DNA from: Motilibacter aurantiacus
Lineage (GTDB): Bacteria; Actinomycetota; Actinomycetes; Motilibacterales; Motilibacteraceae
Direction of reading: 5' to 3'
NCBI RefSeq assembly: GCF_011250645.1
Contig: NZ_JAANNO010000005.1
Span: 1 to 64,000 of the forward strand
Length of the DNA: 64,000 nucleotides
A program made the position numbers and the translations under genes. Positions within the stretch are counted from its first letter, which is position 1, and the number at the start of each line of letters is the position of its first letter. Below, piece after piece: positions 16,232-23,882 of the stretch. A model generated the notes under the pieces. It had not been told where the DNA came from. It searched no databases and saw only the letters and a program-made list of their open reading frames with translations.

Positions 16232-16248
16232 CCGGCCCTTCGGGCCGG
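16232..16248. terminator. Hairpin between the miniprotein and the gene after whiB7
   Basis: A perfect 7-bp stem with a 3-nt loop (CCGGCCCTTCGGGCCGG) lies 25 bases beyond the end of the minus-strand small basic gene. There is no T run on either strand, so it is only a weak terminator candidate. Confidence 0.4.
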
Positions 16249-16272
16249 AGCCTGCTGCTGCCGGGACGGTGG

Positions 16273-16446
16273 CTATCCGGGCAGGTCGGCGAGCGCGCTC
16301 AACCGGCGCGCCCGCGAGACAGCGCGCTCGGCGCGCCGGCGGGCCTTGGCGGCTGCGAGGTGACGCAGCCGCCGGCGTACGTGCTCGGCCTCGTCCAGGC
16401 GTTCCGAATACTGCGCACGCGCGAGTGCTTCGTGCAGAAGTGACAT
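16273..16446 (-). CDS. Small basic helical protein downstream of whiB7
   Basis: This 57-residue protein begins MSLLHEALARAQ and continues as one Arg/Ala-rich amphipathic helix (RRRLRHLAAAKARRRAERA). Small proteins starting with this HEALAR pattern are common in Actinobacteria but have no known role. ATG at 16446 has GGAG at 7-nt spacing. An in-frame ATG at 16512 would add 22 residues and is the main alternative. It lies after whiB7 on the same strand and may share its transcript. Confidence 0.6.
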   Translation of the reverse strand: MSLLHEALARAQYSERLDEAEHVRRRLRHLAAAKARRRAERAVSRARRLSALADLPG

Positions 16447-16555
16447 GGCGTTGCTCCGGTCGTCGAGCTGGGGGTAGGCGCGTCGGGCGGGGGCGGGGGC
16501 GAAGGTGAACATTTCTCGTTCCGTCGAAATAGAATCGGATGGTCGGGCGAGCGGG

Positions 16556-16843
16556 TCAGGCTGCGACGGGGTTCTTGCGCGGGCGGCCGCGCGGCCGCTT
16601 GCGCGGGACGACGACGCCCTGCACGAACAGCTCACCGCCCCAGACGCCCCACGGCTCCTGCCGGTCGAGCGCACCGGCCAGGCAGGCGGCCCGGACCGGG
16701 CAGTCGCGGCAGAGCGCCTTCGCGAGCTCGACGTCCGCCGGTGACTCGGCGAAGAAGAGCTCCGGGTCGTCCCTGCGGCACGGGACCGCGTCGAGGACGT
16801 CCTCTATGGAGTCCGTCAGCTCCATGAGCTGCACGGATGCCAC
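16556..16843 (-). CDS. whiB7: WhiB7-type transcriptional regulator
   Basis: This 95-residue WhiB protein has the four iron-sulfur-cluster cysteines at 22, 45, 48 and 54 (LCRDCPVRAAC), the turn motif EPWGVWGGE, and a C-terminal AT-hook RPRGRPRK (83-90). The AT-hook separates WhiB7 from other WhiB proteins. WhiB7 binds the housekeeping sigma factor and activates intrinsic antibiotic-resistance genes, including itself, from promoters with an AT-rich patch near the -35. The neighbours match the mycobacterial order (ABC1 kinase, whiB7, uvrD2). The start is GTG at 16843; a GTG three codons later has better spacing from the G-rich ribosome-binding site. The preceding leader is described separately. 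Confidence 0.94.
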   Translation of the reverse strand: MASVQLMELTDSIEDVLDAVPCRRDDPELFFAESPADVELAKALCRDCPVRAACLAGALDRQEPWGVWGGELFVQGVVVPRKRPRGRPRKNPVAA

Positions 16844-16904
16844 CCCCTTCAGGATTCTTGCTTCGGCAATCTGAACTTCGGGCGTTGGTCTTCGGACAAA
16901 CAGA

Positions 16905-16940
16905 AGGGCCGCGGATCCCGGTGTCGGGTTCCGCGGCCCT
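16905..16940 (-). terminator. Transcription attenuator in the whiB7 leader
   Basis: On the minus strand an 11-bp GC-rich stem (AGGGCCGCGGA with TCCGCGGCCCT, extended by ACCCG/CGGGA-type pairing inside) is followed by TTCTGTTTGT. It lies after the upstream ORF and about 60 bases before whiB7, so it must be read through for whiB7 to be made. A second hairpin (16949-16966) enclosed by a 7-bp stem (16938-16944 with 16971-16977) lies immediately upstream and shares three bases with the terminator arm. Confidence 0.8.
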
Positions 16941-16957
16941 GGAGGCTGCCGGTCTGG

Positions 16958-17350
16958 TCAGACCGGGGGGCTCCAGGCTCGGGAACCGTGGACACGGGGG
17001 CGGGCGTACGTGTGCGCCTGCTTCTTCGCCGCGGCCGGCGCCACGACGGCGGCACGGCGGGCAGCTGCCGCGAACGGCACCTGCGCGACCGGCATGACGG
17101 CGAGCGGCATGACGGCGACCGGCAGGCCAGCGACGGGAGCGACGACGGCCGGCACGGCTACCGCGGCAGCAGCAGCCACACCCGCGACCCGGACGGCGTC
17201 GTTCACCGGGCAGACGTCGGCCGGGAAGGCAGGCGCGAGCGACGGCAGAACGGGGCACACCGAGACAGACGTGCCGGGACGCCAGAAGGCATCGGTCAAC
17301 GGCAGGACGTCACGCGCAAGGGAAGGCGCGAACACGTTCATGTTCTCCAT
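16958..17350 (-). CDS. Upstream ORF in the whiB7 leader (130 residues)
   Basis: ATG at 17350 is preceded by GGAGGTG at 8-nt spacing, one of the best ribosome-binding sites in the window. The product is 130 residues: a start MENMNVFAPSLARDV, then runs of Ala, Val and Pro (AVPAVVAPVAGLPVAVMPLA), a basic part (AAAKKQAHTYARPRVHG) and a final SPPV-stop. No globular fold is apparent. The TGA lies in the loop of a hairpin just upstream of the attenuator. The order promoter, uORF, terminator, whiB7 matches the published concept that ribosome stalling on a leader ORF induces whiB7; the peptide itself is probably not the functional product. Confidence 0.75.
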   Translation of the reverse strand: MENMNVFAPSLARDVLPLTDAFWRPGTSVSVCPVLPSLAPAFPADVCPVNDAVRVAGVAAAAAVAVPAVVAPVAGLPVAVMPLAVMPVAQVPFAAAARRAAVVAPAAAKKQAHTYARPRVHGSRAWSPPV

Positions 17351-17415
17351 GACGAGCGCACCTCCATCCACGGCGTGGGGCTGCCGGTCGCAGCCCCTTC
17401 TCTCGGTTGTCAGAG

Positions 17416-17457
17416 ACCGTAGTGCGGTCGGTGATACGAGAGCAACCCTATTTTTCG
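17416..17457 (-). promoter_or_regulatory. whiB7 promoter with AT-rich WhiB7-type element
   Basis: On the minus strand TTGCTC (17440-17445) and TACGGT (17416-17421) are 18 bases apart. A short AT-rich patch, CGAAAAATAG, lies directly upstream of the -35. This is the layout of WhiB7-dependent, autoregulated promoters. The AT patch overlaps the last codons and stop of uvrD2. Transcription would start near 17409, giving a leader of about 565 bases. Confidence 0.75.
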
Positions 17458-19586
17458 TCGGCACGTCCGGCGGGCTCTTCACCGCGCACGAGCGCCAGGA
17501 CGTCCGCGCCGTAGCGGTCGAGCTTGGCCGCGCCGACGCCCGGGACCCGGGCGAGCTCCGCGGTGCTGCGCGGCGTCGCCTGCGCGATCGCGGCGAGCGT
17601 CGCATCGGTGAAGACGACGAAGGCGGGGATCGACTGCTCCTTCGACAACCGCAGCCGCCAGTCGCGCAGCCGGGCGAACAGCTCCTCGTCGTACGCCGCG
17701 GGGCAGTCGCCGCACCGGCCGAGCTTGCGCTCGGCGGCCCCGGAGAGCGGCTGCCCGCAGCCGGAGCAGACGGTCGCGAGCGCCCGCTTGTCACGGCCGC
17801 GCCGGCCGTCCCGGTCGCCACGGCCCGAGCGCTCGGGAGCCGAGCCGCCGGGCCGGAGGCCGTCGAGGAAGCGGGACGGGCGGCGCCCGCGCGCACGCGA
17901 CCACGACAGGATCAGCCGCTCCCGGGCACGGGTCACCCCGACGTACAGCAGCCGTCGCTCCTCGGCCACCTCCTCGTCGGTCTCGGCGAAGGAGATGGGC
18001 ACGAGCCCCTCCACGAGGCCGACGAGGAACACCACGTCCCACTCCAGGCCCTTGGCGGCGTGCAGCGACGCGAGCGTCACGCCCTCGACCGTCGGCGCGT
18101 GCGCCACGGCCGCGCGCTCGTCGAGCTCGGCCACCAGGTCCTGCAGGGACGCGGCCCCGCGCGACGCTGCGAGCTCCTCGCCGAGGCGCACCAGGGCACT
18201 CAAGGAGTCCCACCGCTCGCGGGCCGCGCCCCCCGCCCGCGGTGGATCCGGCGTCCAGCCCATGGTCGACAGCACGGCGCGCGCGGCGTCCGGCGCAGGC
18301 TCCTCCCCCTCGCCCGCCCGGGCGGCGCCGCGCAGCAGCAGGTGGGCCTCGCGCACCTCGCGGCGCTCGAAGAACCGCTCCCCGCCCCGCAGCACGTAGG
18401 GGACGCCGGCGTCGGCGAGGGCCTGCTCGAAGGCCTCGCTCTGCCCGTTGGTGCGGAAGAGGACGGCGATCTCGCTCGCCCGGGCGCCGCCGCCGATCAG
18501 CCGCGCGGCCTCCTTCGCGACCGCGTCGGCCTCGGCCGCCTCGTCGGCGTGCTCGACGTAGCGCACGGCGGGGCCCGGGGGGCGCTGCGCCACGAGCTCG
18601 AGCGGGCGGGCGCCGGCGGCGGCGGGACCGCCCCGGGCGAGCAGCGCGTTGGCCAGAGCGACCACCTGAGGGGTCGAGCGGTAGTCGCGCACCAGGCGGA
18701 CCTCGGTGGCGTGCGGGTAGCGCCGCCGGAACCCGAGCAGGTGCGAGGGGGTCGCCCCCGTGAAGGAGTAGATGGTCTGGCTCGGGTCGCCGACGACGCA
18801 GAGCTCGTCGCGGTCGCCCAGCCACAGGTCCAGCAGGGACTGCTGCAGGGGGCTGACGTCCTGGTACTCGTCCACCACGAAGTGGCGGTACTGCCGCCGC
18901 ACCTGCGCCGCGACCTCGGCGTTGTCGGCCAGCAGGCCGACGGCATAGACGAGGACGTCCTCGAAGTCGATCGCCCCGCGGTCGCGCTTGACCTCCTCGT
19001 AGGCGCCGAGCAGCCGGGCGACCTCCGCCGCCGCGAGCCCCGCGGGCGGGACGCGGCCGGCCGCAGCGGCGACGCGCTCGTAGTCGTCGCGGTGGGTCTG
19101 GGTGACCTTGGCCCACTCCACCTCGCCGGCGAGGTCGCGCACGCTGGTCCGGTCGGTGGGCAGCCCGAGCCGGGACGCGGCCTCCCCGACGAAGCGGGCC
19201 TTCTGCGGGACGATCGTGGGCAGGTCCCCGCCGACCACGCGGGGCCAGAAGAACTGCAGCTGACGGAGCGCGGCGCTGTGGAAGGTGCGCGCCTGCGCGC
19301 CCTCGACACCCAGCGCCCGGAGCCGGGTGCGCATCTCGCCGGCCGCCCGCGCGGTGAACGTGACGGCCAGGACCTGCTGCGGGACGTAGACGCCGGCGAG
19401 CACGCCGTGAGCGATGCGGGCGGTGATCGCCCGCGTCTTGCCGGTGCCGGCGCCGGCCAGGATGACGACCGGGCCGGCCAGCGCCCGGGCGGCCGCCCGC
19501 TGCTCGGGGTCGAGGGTCTCCAGGACCGAGTCGGCGTCGGGGGCGGCATGCGGGCCGGCGTCGGACGAGGCGGCAACGGGCAACAC
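17448..19586 (-). CDS. uvrD2: ATP-dependent DNA helicase UvrD2
   Basis: This 712-residue superfamily 1A helicase has Walker A AGAGTGKT near residue 44, motif II VVDEYQDVSPLQ, QTIYSFTGA (motif III/IV region) and VTRARERLILSW (motif VI). The C-terminal part has a tetracysteine patch (CSGCGQPL ... CGDC) and an HRDC domain ending near VPGVGAAKLDRYG. This is the UvrD2 architecture known from mycobacteria, where the enzyme is linked to DNA repair and is essential. GTG at 19586 was chosen over an upstream ATG because the extra 58 residues are shadow-like. It is followed directly by the whiB7 promoter. Confidence 0.95.
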   Translation of the reverse strand: MLPVAASSDAGPHAAPDADSVLETLDPEQRAAARALAGPVVILAGAGTGKTRAITARIAHGVLAGVYVPQQVLAVTFTARAAGEMRTRLRALGVEGAQARTFHSAALRQLQFFWPRVVGGDLPTIVPQKARFVGEAASRLGLPTDRTSVRDLAGEVEWAKVTQTHRDDYERVAAAAGRVPPAGLAAAEVARLLGAYEEVKRDRGAIDFEDVLVYAVGLLADNAEVAAQVRRQYRHFVVDEYQDVSPLQQSLLDLWLGDRDELCVVGDPSQTIYSFTGATPSHLLGFRRRYPHATEVRLVRDYRSTPQVVALANALLARGGPAAAGARPLELVAQRPPGPAVRYVEHADEAAEADAVAKEAARLIGGGARASEIAVLFRTNGQSEAFEQALADAGVPYVLRGGERFFERREVREAHLLLRGAARAGEGEEPAPDAARAVLSTMGWTPDPPRAGGAARERWDSLSALVRLGEELAASRGAASLQDLVAELDERAAVAHAPTVEGVTLASLHAAKGLEWDVVFLVGLVEGLVPISFAETDEEVAEERRLLYVGVTRARERLILSWSRARGRRPSRFLDGLRPGGSAPERSGRGDRDGRRGRDKRALATVCSGCGQPLSGAAERKLGRCGDCPAAYDEELFARLRDWRLRLSKEQSIPAFVVFTDATLAAIAQATPRSTAELARVPGVGAAKLDRYGADVLALVRGEEPAGRADEK

Positions 19587-19722
19587 CGCCCCATGGTCGC
19601 AGCCCGCGCCGACGGAGCCGAGGCGCCGCGGCCGGTGCGGGGAAGGATGTGGACCGGTCCCACGTTGTGGACAGCGAGAACGGCGCCGGGACTCCCCCGG
19701 CCCAGACGACGAGGAGCGATCC

Positions 19723-19977
19723 ATGTCCGACGCGGCCCGCGAGGTCGTCATGTACTCCACGACCTGGTGCGGCTACTGTCGCCGCCTGAAGTCGGCCATG
19801 GACCGTGCCGGCATCGCCTACAGCGAGGTCGACATCGAGCAGGACGCGGCCGCGGCCGAGTTCGTGATGGGCGTCAACGGCGGCAACCGCACCGTCCCGA
19901 CGGTGAGGTTCCCCGACGGCTCGGCGTTGACCAACCCCTCGCTCAAGGACGTGCAGTCCAAGCTCGCCGTCGCGTGA
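19723..19977 (+). CDS. mrx1: Mycoredoxin (glutaredoxin-like)
   Basis: This 84-residue protein has the glutaredoxin fold with the active site WCGYC (Cys16, Cys19), the cis-Pro segment TVPTVRFPDG and a C-terminal helix. It reduces mycothiol mixed disulfides using mycothiol and mycothione reductase. ATG at 19723 follows GAGGAG. It is divergent from uvrD2 across 136 bp, the same neighbourhood as Rv3198A. Confidence 0.92.
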   Translation: MSDAAREVVMYSTTWCGYCRRLKSAMDRAGIAYSEVDIEQDAAAAEFVMGVNGGNRTVPTVRFPDGSALTNPSLKDVQSKLAVA

Positions 19978-19989
19978 CCTGACGCCCGC

Positions 19990-21345
19990 TCAGCCCGACG
20001 TACGCCAGCCCGGTGGCTCGATGCCGCCGGGCTGCACGTCGTCCGGGGCGTACGGGCCGCGCGTGAGCACGAAGGTCGCGAGGTCCAGGTGGCTCACCGA
20101 GCCGTCCTCGCGGCGTACGGCCCGGAGCGTCTCGCCCGCGTAGTAGCCGTCGAGGCCGCGCCAGGCCTGCCCCTCGCGGCGGAAGCGCGACTCCCGGCCC
20201 CGCCCGCGGAAGGCGACCAACTCGAGCATCCCGTCGCCGAGCAGGCGCAGGGCCAGCGGCGCCGGCCCCCAGTGCCAGAGGCCGAGCAGCTCCAGGACGG
20301 CCTCCGGCGCGTCCGTCGCGGGCGCCCACTCGGGCACCACGTAGGGGTCCAGCTCGCGCAGGGTCGCGAGCAGGTCGGTGCCGATCGACATGTCGAGCCC
20401 GGCGGTCGTGTTCGCGAGCACGACGGAGGCCGTCCGCTCGGCGGGGTCGACGAGGAACGAGGCCAGGAAGCCCGGCATCGACCCGCCGTGCCCGATGAGC
20501 GTCCGCCCGTCGGCGTCCCGGTGCACCTGCAGGCCGAGCCCGTACGCCGACCAGCCCGACGGCCGCTCGTCCACCCCGCCCGGGACCGACATCTCCTGCA
20601 CCGTCGCCGGCGACAGCACCTCCGGGGCCGCGCCCAGGAAGACCCGGGCGTAGCGCGCGAGGTCCTCGACGGTCGACCAGAGCTGCCCGGCCGGCGCCAT
20701 GGCCCCGTGGTCGTTCCCCGGCTCGGGCAGCACGAGGTCGGCCCAGGGGTGGACGGCCAGCCCGGGAGCGGCGGGGGCCTCCGGCATCGTCGACGTGCGC
20801 CGCATGCCGAGCGGCTCGAGGATCTCCGCGCGCACGCAGCCGGCCCACGAGCGGCCGCGCAGCCCCTCGACGACGCGCCCCAGCACGCCGTACCCGAGGT
20901 TGGAGTAGTGGAAGCGCGTCCCGGCCGCGTGCTTGACGTCGTGGGCAGCCGTGGCGGCGGCGAGCGCCTCCCAGTCGCCGCCCGCGGTGCGCTCCCACCA
21001 CAGGCCCGGCGACTCGGCGGTGATGCCGCTCGTGTGGGCCAGCAGCTGGGCCACCGTCCGCTGCCCGAACGGGGTCCCCGGCGCGAGCCGCTCGACCGGG
21101 TCGTCGAGGCGGAGCAGGCCCTCGTCGCGCAAGCGCATGACGAGCACCGCGGTGAGCGTCTTGGTGATCGAGCCGATGCGGTACTGCACGTCGGCGTCCG
21201 GCCGCGAGCCGTCGACGACGCCGCGCCCGGCCGACCAGGTGAGCTCCCCGTCCTGCACCACGCCGGCGGTCAGCGACGGGACGCGGCCCTCGGCCTGGGC
21301 GCGGGCGGCACGGGCGAGCAGGCGGGCCTCGACATCGGGACGCAT
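19990..21345 (-). CDS. Serine hydrolase, beta-lactamase class C / penicillin-binding (S12) type
   Basis: This 451-residue protein has the S12 active-site triad of motifs: SITK (Ser59-Lys62), YSN (147-149) and HGG in IGHGGSMPGF. No signal peptide is seen at the chosen start, so it is probably cytoplasmic or released by another route. The C-terminal 110 residues form an extra beta-rich domain. It may be an esterase or D-aminopeptidase rather than a true beta-lactamase. ATG at 21345 lies 8 bases after TAGCCT, suggesting a nearly leaderless mRNA. It converges on mrx1 with a 12-bp gap. Confidence 0.85.
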   Translation of the reverse strand: MRPDVEARLLARAARAQAEGRVPSLTAGVVQDGELTWSAGRGVVDGSRPDADVQYRIGSITKTLTAVLVMRLRDEGLLRLDDPVERLAPGTPFGQRTVAQLLAHTSGITAESPGLWWERTAGGDWEALAAATAAHDVKHAAGTRFHYSNLGYGVLGRVVEGLRGRSWAGCVRAEILEPLGMRRTSTMPEAPAAPGLAVHPWADLVLPEPGNDHGAMAPAGQLWSTVEDLARYARVFLGAAPEVLSPATVQEMSVPGGVDERPSGWSAYGLGLQVHRDADGRTLIGHGGSMPGFLASFLVDPAERTASVVLANTTAGLDMSIGTDLLATLRELDPYVVPEWAPATDAPEAVLELLGLWHWGPAPLALRLLGDGMLELVAFRGRGRESRFRREGQAWRGLDGYYAGETLRAVRREDGSVSHLDLATFVLTRGPYAPDDVQPGGIEPPGWRTSG

Positions 21346-21499
21346 GGTCGGACAGGCTATTGCTCGTGGGGTACGGGGGCGCGGGCAGCGTGCGCCGGAC
21401 GAGCTCGCTGCCGCTGGCCCCCCGGCCCGGCCCCGGCCCGTGATCGAGGGGCGCGGCCCGGGGCTCGCCGTCACGATCACTGCCTGACACGATGCGCTC

Positions 21500-22912
21500 A
21501 TGGACGAGCGCGAGTTCGACGTCATCGTGGTCGGGGCGGGGCCGGTCGGGGAGGTGGCGGCCGGGCGGATGACCGCCGGAGGCCTCTCGGTGGCCGTGAT
21601 CGAGGCCGAGCTCGCGGGGGGTGAGTGCTCCTACTGGGCGTGCATGCCGAGCAAGGCGCTGCTGCGCCCGGTCGAGCTGGTCGAGGCCGCCAAGCGCATC
21701 CAGGGCGTCCGCGGCGCCGAGGTCGACCCGGCGGCGGTGCTCGCGCGCCGGGACAAGGTCGTCAAGCGCACCGCTGACGGCGGGCACGACGACTCCGGCC
21801 AGACCGAGTGGGTGCGGTCCATCTGCGCCGAGTTCTACCGCGGCCGGGGGCGGCTGGCCGGGGAGAAGCGCGTCGAGGTGCTCGTGGACGGCTCGGCCGC
21901 CCACACGCTCACGGCGCGGCACGCAGTGGTGCTCGCCACGGGCAGCAGGCCCACCGTCCCGCCGGTCCCCGGGTTGCGCGAGGCGAGCCCGTGGGGCAGC
22001 CGCGAGGTCACGAACGTGGACGCGGTGCCGGGCCGCGTCGTGATCCTCGGCGGCGGCGTCGTCGGCTGCGAGTCCGCCGCGATGCTCGCGGGGCTGGGCT
22101 CGGCGGTCACGCTCGTCTCCCGCGGCGGGCTGCTCGACCGCAACGAGCCCTGGGCCGGGGAGCTGGTGGCGGACGGGCTGCGCGCACAGGGCGTGGACGT
22201 ACGCACCGGGCTTCAGGTGTCGGAGGTGTCGCGGTCCGGCGACGGGACGGTCACGGTGACGGCCGGGGACGAGACGTTCGTCGCCGACCAGATCGTGTCC
22301 GCCCTGGGCCGGCGCCCCGCCACCGAGGGCATCGGGCTCGAGTCCGTCGGGCTGGACGCCTCGAAGGCCATCGAGGTCGACGACTCGCTGCGCTCCACCA
22401 GCCTGCCCTGGCTGTACGCGGTGGGCGACGTCAACGGCCGCAACCTGCTGACGCACATGGGCAAGTACCAGGCCCGCGCCTGCGGGGACGTCGTCGTCGC
22501 CCGCGCGAAGGGCGAGCCCGACGACGGCGCCAAGCTCACGGCGTACGCGGACCACGAGAAGACGCCACAAGTCGTCTTCACCGATCCGCAGGTCGCAAGT
22601 GTGGGGCTGACGGAGAAGGCGGCGCGCGAGCAGGGCTACGACGTGCGCGTCGTGGAGTACGACCTGGGCTGGGTCGCGGGCGCGTCCCTGGTCGCCGACG
22701 ACTACAAGGGCAAGGCGTCGATGGTCGTCGACGAGAAGCGCCGCGTCCCGCTGGGGTTCACCTTCGTCGGGCAGGACGTCGCGGAGCTGCTCCACGGGGC
22801 CACCGTCGCGGTGACCGCCGAGGTGCCGCTGGAGACGCTGTGGCACGCGGTGGCCAGTTACCCCACCGTGAGCGAGGTCTACCTGCGGCTGCTGGAGGCC
22901 TACGGCCTCTGA
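21500..22912 (+). CDS. FAD-dependent pyridine nucleotide-disulfide oxidoreductase
   Basis: This 470-residue protein belongs to the lipoamide dehydrogenase/mercuric reductase superfamily. The FAD motif VGAGPVGEVAA starts at residue 12, the redox-active CSYWAC (Cys-x4-Cys) lies near residue 43 and is followed by MPSK, a second Rossmann motif VILGGGVVGCE binds NAD(P)H, and YAVGDVNG contacts FAD. The C-terminal His/Glu pair that normally protonates the thiolate appears as WHAVASYPTVSE, with longer spacing than in lipoamide dehydrogenase, so the substrate is probably different. ATG at 21500; expressed alone between convergent neighbours. Confidence 0.9.
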   Translation: MDEREFDVIVVGAGPVGEVAAGRMTAGGLSVAVIEAELAGGECSYWACMPSKALLRPVELVEAAKRIQGVRGAEVDPAAVLARRDKVVKRTADGGHDDSGQTEWVRSICAEFYRGRGRLAGEKRVEVLVDGSAAHTLTARHAVVLATGSRPTVPPVPGLREASPWGSREVTNVDAVPGRVVILGGGVVGCESAAMLAGLGSAVTLVSRGGLLDRNEPWAGELVADGLRAQGVDVRTGLQVSEVSRSGDGTVTVTAGDETFVADQIVSALGRRPATEGIGLESVGLDASKAIEVDDSLRSTSLPWLYAVGDVNGRNLLTHMGKYQARACGDVVVARAKGEPDDGAKLTAYADHEKTPQVVFTDPQVASVGLTEKAAREQGYDVRVVEYDLGWVAGASLVADDYKGKASMVVDEKRRVPLGFTFVGQDVAELLHGATVAVTAEVPLETLWHAVASYPTVSEVYLRLLEAYGL

Positions 22913-22967
22913 CCTCCGCTCCCCCCGCTGGACGGGGGCGCGGGGGGCCCGGTGTGGTGGCGGCCGG

Positions 22968-23882
22968 CTAGCGCCAGGTGCCGTCGGGCGCGAGCTCCCC
23001 GCCGTACCAGTGCTCGATGAGGCGCCGCGCGATGGAGACGCCGGGCGGCAGCAGGATCTCCCCCGACGCGGTCGCGGCGGCGAGCTCGTCGCGCGACACC
23101 CAGACGGCCTCGGCGATCTCGTGGCCGTCGACGCGCAGCTCCGTCGTCGTCGCGCGCCCCGAGAAGCCGAGCATGAGCGAGGCGGGGAAGGGCCACGCCT
23201 GGCTGCCGAGGTAGGTCACGTCGCCGACGACGACGCCCACCTCCTCGGCCACCTCGCGGCGCACGGCGGCTTCGATCGACTCCCCCGGCTCCACGAAGCC
23301 GGCGAGCGTGCTGAAGCGCTTCTCCGGCCACCGCGGCTGGCGGCCCAGCAGCAGCCGGTCGTCCGGGTCGGTGACCGCCATGATGACCGCGGGGTCCGTC
23401 CGCGGGTAGTGCTCGCTGCCGTCCGCGGTGCAGCGGCGCACGTGCCCGCCGGACACGATCTCGGTGGGGGCGCCGCAGCGCGGGCAGTGCGTGTGGCGGG
23501 CGTGCCAGTGGCCGAGGGCGACGGCGTTGACCGCGAGCCCGACGTCGCGCGCGCTCAGCAGCGAGCCGACGTCCCGCAGCGAGGCCAGGCGCAGCCCGTC
23601 GTCGTCGGGGTCCACCCGGCCGGGGCGGGGCAGCGTGGCGAAGTAGCCCACGCCGTCGTCGTCGAGCCCGAGGAACACCCGGCCGGCGCAGTCCTCGTCG
23701 GACGGCGCCTCGAGGGCGAGCGCGGGCGGGTCCCCGACCACGGGGAAGAGCCCCTCCTCGCGCAACCGCAGCACGCGGGTTCGCGAATCGGACCACAGCC
23801 TTGCCAGCTCGGCCTCAGCGGTGCGCACCCACGCCGAGCGGTCGACCGCCGCCCGGGACAGCGCCAGCTCCCCGAGTGTCAT
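22968..23882 (-). CDS. nudC: NAD(H) pyrophosphatase / RNA decapping hydrolase NudC
   Basis: This 304-residue protein hydrolyses NADH and removes 5' NAD caps from RNA. It has a zinc site CPRC (133-136) with a third Cys at 151 and a His near 158 replacing the fourth, a complete Nudix box GFVEPGESIEAAV then REVAEEVGV (195-217), and the NudC-specific SQAWPFP (227-233). ATG at 23882 shares four bases with the stop of the upstream M20 peptidase gene, so the pair is coupled. The position near uvrD2 and mrx1 matches Rv3199c. Confidence 0.94.
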   Translation of the reverse strand: MTLGELALSRAAVDRSAWVRTAEAELARLWSDSRTRVLRLREEGLFPVVGDPPALALEAPSDEDCAGRVFLGLDDDGVGYFATLPRPGRVDPDDDGLRLASLRDVGSLLSARDVGLAVNAVALGHWHARHTHCPRCGAPTEIVSGGHVRRCTADGSEHYPRTDPAVIMAVTDPDDRLLLGRQPRWPEKRFSTLAGFVEPGESIEAAVRREVAEEVGVVVGDVTYLGSQAWPFPASLMLGFSGRATTTELRVDGHEIAEAVWVSRDELAAATASGEILLPPGVSIARRLIEHWYGGELAPDGTWR

